DNA from: Bog-257 sp963805985
GTDB lineage: Bacteria; Acidobacteriota; Terriglobia; Terriglobales; Acidobacteriaceae
DNA length: 64,000 nucleotides
NCBI GenBank assembly: GCA_963805985.1
Contig: CAWDWG010000013.1
Span: forward strand, 310,001-374,000
Direction of reading: 5' to 3'
The position numbers were made by a program, and so were the translations under genes. Positions 52,686-60,089 of this stretch are shown here, piece after piece; position 1 is the first letter of the stretch, and each line of letters starts with the position of its first letter. The notes under the pieces are model-generated. The model made no database searches. It saw nothing but the letters and a program-made list of their open reading frames with translations, and was not told the origin of the DNA.

Positions 52686-54524
52686 ATGTCGGTTCGGAGC
52701 TGGAAGGGCACGTCTGTACTGCGCAGTTTGGTCCTGCTGTGCGCCACGTTAACAACAGGGTCGCTGTTCGCGCAATCCTTTCTTACACTGCACAGCTTTG
52801 GCGGCGGAAGCGACGGAGCAACTCCCCAAGCAGGTCTGATTAGGGATGCGGCAGGGAACCTCTACGGCACGACAAGTGGAGGCGGCTCTGGCGCTCAAGG
52901 AACGGTCTTTAAGATCGACACTTCCAATCGGGAATCTGTGCGCTACAGCTTCACAGGCGTACCTGACGGAGCAACTCCCCAAGCAACTCTGATCATGGAC
53001 GCGGCAGGGAACCTCTACGGCACGACAGTTGGAGGCGGCTCTAGCAATGAAGGAACCGTCTTTAAGATCGACACTTCCAATCACGAATCTGTGCTCTACA
53101 GTTTCACTGGCGGAAGCGACGGAGCAACTCCGCTCGCAGGTCTGATCAGGGATGCGGCAGGAAACCTCTACGGCACGACATATGCAGGCGGCTCTGGCGG
53201 AATAGGTCTAGGAACCGTCTTTAAGATCGACACTTCTGATCACGAATCGGTGCTCCACAGCTTCACAGGTGGAAGCGACGGAGAAAGTCCCGAAGCAGGT
53301 CTGATCATGGACGCGGCAGGGAACCTCTACGGCACGACATTTGGAGGCGGCTCTAGCCGTTACGGAACCGTCTTTAAGATCGATACTTCCAATCACGAAT
53401 CGGTGCTCTACAGTTTCACAGGCGGGAGCGACGGCGGAGATCCTCAAGCGGGTCTGATCATGGACGCCGCGGGGAACCTCTACGGCACGACAAGTGAAGG
53501 CGGCTCTGGAAACGCTCAAGGAACCGTCTTTAAGATCGATACTTCCAATCACGAATCGGTGCTCTACAGTTTCACTGGCGGAAGCGACGGAGGAGGTCCC
53601 CAAGCACCTCTGATCATGGACGCGGCAGGGAACCTCTACGGCACGACATTTCAAGGAGGAATTGGGGTTTGCGCTCCCGCGCAGGGCTGCGGGACCGTCT
53701 TTAAGATCGACACTTCCAATCACGAATCCGTGCTCTACAGTTTCACTGGCGGAAGCGACGGAGGAAATCCCCAAGCAACTGTGATCATGGACGCGGCAGG
53801 GAACCTCTACGGCACGACATCTCAAGGAGGAATTGGGGTTTGCGCTCCCGCGCCGGGCTGCGGGACCGTGTTTGAGTTTCAAATGGACGATGATTCCAAT
53901 TATGCCCTGCTGAATGGCAACAACATCTTCAACGGTAACCAGACCGTGAATGGCTTGGTGAGCGCAACCATGTTCATGGGCAATGGCTCCAGCCTCACCA
54001 ACATCAATCCTGCGAATATTGCCATGGGGACGGCAAACATCAGCATCCTTGGGAACGCGGCGACTGCGACGAATGCGATCACCGCGACCCTGGCAAAATC
54101 TGCTCTGGACGCCACTAATGCGGACAATCTGGGAGGCGTCCCCGCCGCTAGTTTTGCGCGGCTTGACATTGGCAATGCCTTCACTGGAAATCAAAGCGTC
54201 AACGGCAACGAGACGCTCGCCGGTTCGGTGTCCATCGGAAACGGCACAGCCATCACGAAACACCTTTCGGCTCTGTTCAATCCCAGCTTCCCGGTCCTGG
54301 GGAAGGGCGCATGCGTCACCGCCTCATTTGCTTTTAGCGGGGTGAGCGATGGCGACACCACCGCCTTGGGCGTGCCCAATGCGCGGGTGGCTGGACCGGG
54401 GTTCCTGTACACCGCGTGGGTAAGCGCGGCGAACACCATTACCCTTGAGGAATGCAATGTCAGCGGCACCAACCAGAGAGCTGCCGGATCAGGCAGCATC
54501 CGGGTCGATGTGTGGAAGCACTGA
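52686..54524 (+). CDS. Secreted GloVer-repeat protein with trimeric-fibre-like C-terminus
   Basis: 612 residues; the ATG follows AAGGAGAGCAACAACCC. A signal peptide (LRSLVLLCATLTTGSLFAQ) leads into seven repeats of about 50-57 residues (about 38-400): GSDGATPQAGLIMDAAGNLY, GTT..GGS, GTVFKIDTSNHESVLYSFTG. The repeats are nearly identical in DNA as well as in protein. The last about 200 residues are different: NGNNIFNGNQTVNGLVSATM, FMGNGSSLTNINPANIAMGT and NAATATNAITATLAKSALDA, the collagen-free repeats seen in tail-fibre or adhesin stalks. A final globular head lies around SIRVDVWKH. Likely a surface adhesin. Confidence 0.85.
   Translation: MSVRSWKGTSVLRSLVLLCATLTTGSLFAQSFLTLHSFGGGSDGATPQAGLIRDAAGNLYGTTSGGGSGAQGTVFKIDTSNRESVRYSFTGVPDGATPQATLIMDAAGNLYGTTVGGGSSNEGTVFKIDTSNHESVLYSFTGGSDGATPLAGLIRDAAGNLYGTTYAGGSGGIGLGTVFKIDTSDHESVLHSFTGGSDGESPEAGLIMDAAGNLYGTTFGGGSSRYGTVFKIDTSNHESVLYSFTGGSDGGDPQAGLIMDAAGNLYGTTSEGGSGNAQGTVFKIDTSNHESVLYSFTGGSDGGGPQAPLIMDAAGNLYGTTFQGGIGVCAPAQGCGTVFKIDTSNHESVLYSFTGGSDGGNPQATVIMDAAGNLYGTTSQGGIGVCAPAPGCGTVFEFQMDDDSNYALLNGNNIFNGNQTVNGLVSATMFMGNGSSLTNINPANIAMGTANISILGNAATATNAITATLAKSALDATNADNLGGVPAASFARLDIGNAFTGNQSVNGNETLAGSVSIGNGTAITKHLSALFNPSFPVLGKGACVTASFAFSGVSDGDTTALGVPNARVAGPGFLYTAWVSAANTITLEECNVSGTNQRAAGSGSIRVDVWKH
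52806..53880 (+). repeat. Seven near-identical GloVer repeats at DNA level
   Basis: Words such as GACGCGGCAGGGAACCTCTA and ACCGTCTTTAAGATCGACAC recur almost unchanged about every 150-170 bp. Units 6 and 7 share an insertion encoding GGIGVCAPA.GCGT. Such uniformity implies recent duplication or gene conversion. Confidence 0.85.
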
Positions 54525-55154
54525 GACAAACGATCTGTGAATGAAACCTTGCAATTAGCCAAACTCCATGGGAGAAGTCCGTCAGGACCGGCCCGTCATA
54601 GAAGTATGTTATTGCTAGCTCCCCGCATAATTGGCGTAATCAGGCAATAGCACTCGTTGACCACCCCCAAGAACAGCTCAGGGATGGTGCTGCGCTCGTA
54701 CTGACCCGACGAAAGTCACACCAAGAACTGATGTTTGTGGGCAGCCCAGTGAGGCTCCGGCTGGCAGCGCAGAATCAGGACCTCGCACGAAGAGATTCGG
54801 TAGGGCAATTGGGCAATCCGTGCTAACGTGTCCCAACGGATGTCGGGGCACTTCAACGGTTTGCCGACTTCCATGTAAGTCAAAGTCAAGTGAAGACGCG
54901 AGGTCTCTGGGCACGCTCGCGAGAGCGTGCGTTTGATTGATCAGGATTCAGGGTTGCGCACGAGTGCCTCACGGCGGATGGTCCCCGCATCCGATGCAGG
55001 ACCGGACATCCATTTGCTGTCTCGGGCTCGCCAGAGCCGTCACAGATGATTGAGTTTGTGTTCTCTGCCAGTCTCGAAACAATTCGTAATGAGCCTCCGG
55101 AGTATTGCCCCCTTCGCCCAGTCGGCAAACGGCGGGACCTGGCAGCCTGCGCGT
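54525..55154. other. Non-coding region left of the truncated IS110
   Basis: 630 bp; only shadow frames are present. The palindrome families of the first 20 kb are absent. Confidence 0.4.
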
Positions 55155-55820
55155 TCATGTATCCCGATGTTTTTGCTTTTCCATTATTTGGAAAAGGTTC
55201 TTACGCAGCCGCGGTTCGGCTGAACTCTTCGGCAGGCACGAAATCCTGCTTTGGCTGATCATGTCTCGGCTCAGCTTCAGCAGGGGCCGTATGCTCTCGT
55301 GCACGTCTTCGTTGGCTGTCATCAGCTCCGCGAAGTAGCCCACCTTGTGCAGTCGCTGCTTGTTGTAGCTGACTCCGGTCTCCATCAGCAAGCCGGACAC
55401 GCGGTTCTTTATCTGCACCATCTGCTTGATTACAAGGCTGCGATAGCGAAGGGTGCGGCGCCGGTCGCGGATCTCGGTCGACGCCATGTGGCACTCGGGC
55501 AGGAAATCGCAACGCAAGCAATCGGCGATCTTGCCGGCATCGATTCTGTCGTTCTTCTTCTTGGCCGCAGCAATCGCGCGCAGCATCAAAGGATGCGCTA
55601 CCTTCACCTTCGCGGCATGCGGAAGCAGGTGATCGTAAATCCACCCAGTGAAGATCGTCGCCTCCATGGCGATGGTACGGGGTCGAGGCATCGTTCGGAT
55701 CCACTCATCCAGCTCCCGGCGGGTCGATCCAATCTTGCCTTCCTGATACACACGACCAGACGCGTCCTTCACGCAATAGCTGATCGTCTTCTTGTGTACA
55801 TCGAGTCCGATGAAGTACAT
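55155..55820 (-). pseudogene. IS110-family transposase, C-terminally truncated
   Basis: The about 185-residue DEDD part is intact: MYFIGLDVHKKTISYCVKDA (Asp), RTIAMEATIFTGWIYDHLLP (Glu), AKKKNDRIDAGKIADCLRCD (two Asp), LVIKQMVQIKNRVSGLLMET. After SRDMISQSRISCLPKSSAEP the frame leaves the family; the whole Transposase_20 domain with its catalytic Ser is missing. It is a different IS110 lineage from the one at 43119. The DNA upstream of the start (55821-56060) may hold the left end. Confidence 0.85.
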
Positions 55821-56122
55821 AGTCTCTGAGGAACCTCCGAGGTGTTTTCTGAATCAGCGTTGTGCTGAGTTCAGCTTCTTGTAACACGTCGCGCTCCTCC
55901 TGGACTTAGCATTCAAACAACACGGCCAAGTGATTTAGCTCCCGACAGGACGACTCCAACGTACATCCTCATGAGATGTGCGAACCCGAGCCCGCTATAC
56001 AACGTCGCGGCCCCTGTTGACCGCAAACTGAAGTATTCGGTCTGGCCAGTAATCTGAGGTAAAATCTAGCCCCACATGCAGCACGGGCAGTGGCCGCAGC
56101 GTTGGAAGATCGTGAGGTTTGT
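55821..56122. other. Upstream flank of truncated IS110 (possible IS left end)
   Basis: About 300 bp without a gene. IS110-group elements carry their bridge RNA in this position (5' of the gene), so the first about 150-200 bp may be such a relic. The last bases hold the GAGG ribosome site of the next gene. Confidence 0.3.
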
Positions 56123-59100
56123 ATGCCTCTGCGGATTGATGACGTAAGCCCCAACCTATATCACTCGCAGCTTCCGTTTCCCTCCGGATGGCAGTCTTCC
56201 AGCGGCAGAGGGTTGACAATTGCAGCTTCGCCAAACGGAACGCGTGTGTATTTCGGGAACAACGCAGGTCTGTGGCGCTCGGATGACGGCGGACTCAACT
56301 GGGTCGACCTGAACCGGCCGCAGCCACCGCGAGGTGCGACGGTTGTTCCCGGCGCGCTGCTGGTCAACAACATCTACGATGTAGTCATGTCGGCGGTTGA
56401 TCCCGATATTGTGCTGGTCGCGGCCAATTACGACATCCGCGTGCAAAGCCAGAGCGGAATTTACAGGTCCGCGGATGGTGGAGCTTTCTGGACTCTGGCG
56501 CAGCCTTTTCTCCCCGACACCGGGTACGACGCAGTTGGACAGATCAGCGCAGCGCCGGATAATCCGGATCTGTTCTTCGCCGCTTGCGGAGCGCAGCTCT
56601 TGCAGAGCAGCGATAGTGGCGCGACCTGGTCAGCTATCCCGCTGCCGATGAACTCGTTCGATTATGTATGGAACGTGGTGGCGGGCCCGGCCGAACCCTC
56701 CGGGCGACGCATCTACGCCCTGGGTTCGCAACTCTGGGTTTCGACCGACGGAGGCGTGACGTGGCAAACGGATGCGAATTGCCCGCCGGATGCGAACAGC
56801 GGGGCTCCTGCGAATGCCGTCGGTGATAGCGCAAGAATGCTGGCGATTGATCCGCTCAACCCCGCGATCGTCTATGCCACGGGTATGAACGGCGCGACAG
56901 GGCTGGTTTGGTCGCGGGACGATACTGGGCCCATGACCGTTTGGCAGGCGTACGACAATCTTCCATCCGGCTATCCGGGAACAACCGAGAGCGGCACGAA
57001 CTATGTTTGTGCCCACGCAGCACCCAGCGGAAACGTGTACATCTTTGCCTCGGATCGTGCGAGCGTTCATGTCACCATGGCGGGCCAGCTTGGAGGTTGG
57101 CAGCGGCTGGACAGCACCATCCATGTCGATCCTCATGCCATCGCCGTCTCGCCCGACTTTCAACTGGCGTCAGATGGAGGCGGACAAGGAACAATCTGGC
57201 TGGTGAACGATGGCGGGGTGTATCTCAGCGCCGACGGCGCTGCGACTTGGGTTCGCACTGCCGGCATCTCCACTCTCAGCTTGATCAATGCCGCGGCATT
57301 GCCGACGCCGGGGACGGAGCCGGCGATCTGCTTCGGCACTGGCGACAATGGTGGATTCTTTAGCCCTGACGGAGGCCTTGACTACGTTCCAGGCGATTAT
57401 CAACAGGGCGACAACGACGCCTCTTTCAGCGATCCGGTGCAACCCTCGCTTCTGTACGTCTTCGCTCCCCGCTGGGGTGCTCATGGCGCAGTCGTGGTCT
57501 ACACGGCGCCTGCTAATGAGGCTGCGAATGGCGGACAAGGAACCTCTCAGGGACACGCGACTCCGGGGCCGACTTCCAATCACCGCTGGGCGTGGAACTG
57601 CATAAGCAGCAATACCGAGGCTGGCTATCGACCGCTGATTCTGACTTTGCCGGGCGAGTCTCCGCGCCCGGGAGGGGACTTTATAACGATCTACGGCGCC
57701 ACCGATGGTGCCTGGTTGGTGCGCTCCACTGCCATGGCATCGATTACCGATCCTGCCGATTGGGATTCGACCGCAACCGACGAAAACTCCGGAGCCCATG
57801 TCTTCCGCCAGGGACCGATGTTGCCGGATCCGTCCATGAATATTGTGCAGGTCTCTGGCGGTCACGATGCACCGGTCTATTACGTTGGAAATCTTTCCGG
57901 TCTCTGGAAGTGGAGCTCGGGCATGTCGGCTTGGCAGGCCATCGCGCCCAGCACGCAGACCGGTCCGCAAGCCGCGCTGCGCTTCTACGTCGATCTCTAT
58001 CGCTCAGAGCGGATTTTCGTGCTGGATGGATCAAATATCTGGCGATCGGGCGACGGCGGCCAATCATGGTGGGAAGAGACCGCGCTGGAGGCGGCTCTTA
58101 GTGAGAATGGCACCTATCCGTTCACCATTTCTTACATCAGTGCCACCCCCAACGATGCTCTCCTTCAGGACATGCAGTTCGATCCAGACGATCCGAACAC
58201 TCTCTACGCAACTGGGCCTGCCGGCACCTTCTACAGCCTAGACGGAGTCAGTTGGTACACGCTAGTGAACTGTACCGCCCTGTGCGCCCGTCCCATGGGT
58301 TTGTTCTATGACCGCACATCGCATCCCGTAACGCGATCTCTGTATATGTCATTTGCATATCGCGGGCTGCTGAAACTGAGCCAACTGCCATGGCCGCTCC
58401 TGCAAGTAAACATTACCGCGATCACACAACAGAAGTGCACCGATCAGCTGGCCAGCTGGCGAACTCCCAATGGACCCTACATGGTGGATCACATTGGCGG
58501 AATTGGACCGGAGCGCGACGTAAAGGTTTTCTGGTGGTCGCCACAGCACGATTGGCAAGTGGTAAATGTGTCGCAGATTTCGGGACGGCAACTGCGGGAA
58601 GGGTTAACGTCGTGGCAGGCGATGCGCTTCGGGTTTAATGAGGAGCACCTGGCGGGTGTGGATCACAATCGCCATCTGGTGGACTTCTGGTGGTCTCCGG
58701 CACACGATTGGCAAGCAAGAGACCTGACGGACCTAACCGGACAGAAACTCGAAAGCCGGCTGACCAGCTGGATTGTCGAAAGCGCCGGCGAACCGGTCGA
58801 GCATCTGGCGGCGACCAACGATTCGTCCGAGCTGATCGTCTTCTACCGTTCGACTTCTTACGATTGGAAGACAGTCAACGTTTCACAAAAGACGAGCGCG
58901 AACGTCGTCGGCACTCCAACCAACTGGCAGACGACCGGAGCATACATTTACGAGCATCTGGCTGCGCGCGATCCGCAAGGCAACCTCCTGGTGTTCTGGT
59001 GGTCACCTGCACAGGACTGGCAGGTGGTAAACGTGAGCGAGAAAGTCGGGCATAAGATCGCTAACGAAGCTCCCGCCAGTTGGGTCACGCCGAACGGACC

Positions 59101-59503
59101 GGAAATGGTGCACCATATCGCCGCGCGCAGCCCGCACGGAGACCTGCTGGTTTTCTATTGGGCGCCGAGCCATGACTGGGAGGTAGTAAACGTGTCCAGC
59201 CTGACCGGCCAGAAGATTGCTGGAGCTCCGATAAGCTGGCAAACGAATTGGGGCCGCCCGTATAACGTGGAGTTCCTTGCGGCCGTGGACGGCGAGAGCC
59301 AGTTGCAGATTTTCTTCTGGACACCGCAGACCAACTGGGGCGTTACCAACGCGACTGAGCTCAGCGGTGTCCATCTACGGCCGGGGCTGACGGTCTACCA
59401 GGAACCCAATGGTCCTTATAATGTCGAGCATATCGCGGGCGCCACGAAGAACGACACACTGGTAGTCTTGTATTCGCGCGGTAGCGAGATGCTTGTGCCC
59501 TAG
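56123..59503 (+). CDS. Double beta-propeller protein: Asp-box (BNR/sialidase-like) plus seven lectin-like repeats
   Basis: 1126 residues from the start MPLRIDDVSPNLYHSQLPFP (GTGAGG precedes it; a GTG at 56090 would add 11 residues). Residues about 1-730 have many Asp-box motifs: WRSDDGGLNWVD, YRSADGGAFWTL, QSSDSGATWSAI, VSTDGGVTWQTD, WRSGDGGQSWWEE. This is a sialidase/VPS10-type propeller, but sialidase catalytic residues were not identified. Residues about 745-1126 are seven units of about 50 residues ending HDWQVVNVS..TGQKL and containing HLAA...LLVFWWSP, like a lectin propeller. There is no signal peptide or membrane helix. A small membrane protein follows 11 bp later. Confidence 0.85.
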   Translation: MPLRIDDVSPNLYHSQLPFPSGWQSSSGRGLTIAASPNGTRVYFGNNAGLWRSDDGGLNWVDLNRPQPPRGATVVPGALLVNNIYDVVMSAVDPDIVLVAANYDIRVQSQSGIYRSADGGAFWTLAQPFLPDTGYDAVGQISAAPDNPDLFFAACGAQLLQSSDSGATWSAIPLPMNSFDYVWNVVAGPAEPSGRRIYALGSQLWVSTDGGVTWQTDANCPPDANSGAPANAVGDSARMLAIDPLNPAIVYATGMNGATGLVWSRDDTGPMTVWQAYDNLPSGYPGTTESGTNYVCAHAAPSGNVYIFASDRASVHVTMAGQLGGWQRLDSTIHVDPHAIAVSPDFQLASDGGGQGTIWLVNDGGVYLSADGAATWVRTAGISTLSLINAAALPTPGTEPAICFGTGDNGGFFSPDGGLDYVPGDYQQGDNDASFSDPVQPSLLYVFAPRWGAHGAVVVYTAPANEAANGGQGTSQGHATPGPTSNHRWAWNCISSNTEAGYRPLILTLPGESPRPGGDFITIYGATDGAWLVRSTAMASITDPADWDSTATDENSGAHVFRQGPMLPDPSMNIVQVSGGHDAPVYYVGNLSGLWKWSSGMSAWQAIAPSTQTGPQAALRFYVDLYRSERIFVLDGSNIWRSGDGGQSWWEETALEAALSENGTYPFTISYISATPNDALLQDMQFDPDDPNTLYATGPAGTFYSLDGVSWYTLVNCTALCARPMGLFYDRTSHPVTRSLYMSFAYRGLLKLSQLPWPLLQVNITAITQQKCTDQLASWRTPNGPYMVDHIGGIGPERDVKVFWWSPQHDWQVVNVSQISGRQLREGLTSWQAMRFGFNEEHLAGVDHNRHLVDFWWSPAHDWQARDLTDLTGQKLESRLTSWIVESAGEPVEHLAATNDSSELIVFYRSTSYDWKTVNVSQKTSANVVGTPTNWQTTGAYIYEHLAARDPQGNLLVFWWSPAQDWQVVNVSEKVGHKIANEAPASWVTPNGPEMVHHIAARSPHGDLLVFYWAPSHDWEVVNVSSLTGQKIAGAPISWQTNWGRPYNVEFLAAVDGESQLQIFFWTPQTNWGVTNATELSGVHLRPGLTVYQEPNGPYNVEHIAGATKNDTLVVLYSRGSEMLVP

Positions 59504-59514
59504 AAGGGATGTCG

Positions 59515-59730
59515 ATGAACTTTATCGAACAGATATTCGGAATCGCACCCGACCAAGGCGATGGCTCGATGGAATGGATGCTGCTGGGCATCATTGTTCT
59601 TTTCATCAGTGCGCTAGCGCTCTCTCAGGCAAAAAAATCCACTACGACGGCTGGATTTGGTTCTCGGTTACCGGAAGCCAACCCGGTCCATGTTGTGCAG
59701 ATCAGGATTGCTGGGCCGCCCAAGCGTTAA
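59515..59730 (+). CDS. Small single-helix membrane protein
   Basis: 71 residues from the start MNFIEQIFGIAPDQGDGSME; AGAAGGGATGTCG precedes it, and an ATG 6 bp earlier is also possible. A negatively charged N-terminal part is followed by one hydrophobic helix WMLLGIIVLFISALALSQ and a basic, mostly polar tail. The sequence fits a type of small membrane protein often seen next to larger genes, but no function is known. It is tightly linked to the double-propeller gene and may anchor or help it. Confidence 0.6.
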   Translation: MNFIEQIFGIAPDQGDGSMEWMLLGIIVLFISALALSQAKKSTTTAGFGSRLPEANPVHVVQIRIAGPPKR

Positions 59731-60089
59731 AGAACGGCAGCACGGTTCTGTCGTAATCAACCCGACGGAAACACTTCTTTCGAGGATGTGCAGATTTCCT
59801 AGTGGATGGTCGGCAACGCACAGACAACCGAGACGAGACCTTACGGATTGGTGATGGCAACTCCGCCAGTGTTTACCAATGCTTTCCTTTCATCCGGACG
59901 AATAACGCCCAACCCGTGCTGTTGAAGAACTCCACCGGGTCGCGGCCACAAGGACGGAACGCCCGACTATAAGGTCACGTGGATTTGTTTCTGAATCGCC
60001 GAAAATTTGGAAGTTAGGGCGGCGCAAAGCGCGAAACCTTCTTTCGCATTCTTTTGCCCTTGCTGCGCAGGCTATAATGGCGCGCACCG
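59731..60089. other. Intergenic region upstream of the kinase-propeller gene
   Basis: About 360 bp, no gene. TATAAT lies at 60073-60078. Confidence 0.4.
60073..60078 (+). promoter_or_regulatory. -10 element TATAAT at the kinase start (leaderless transcript likely)
   Basis: A perfect TATAAT ends 11 bp before the ATG at 60090 and no Shine-Dalgarno is present. With the usual 6-8 bp to the transcript start, the leader would be only a few bases. The best -35-like TTGCCC (60054) is spaced 13 bp, so the -35 is weak. Confidence 0.45.

Noticed and set aside
52806..53880. CRISPR or satellite array
   Set aside because: The period of about 150-170 bp matches protein repeats in one open frame with a signal peptide.
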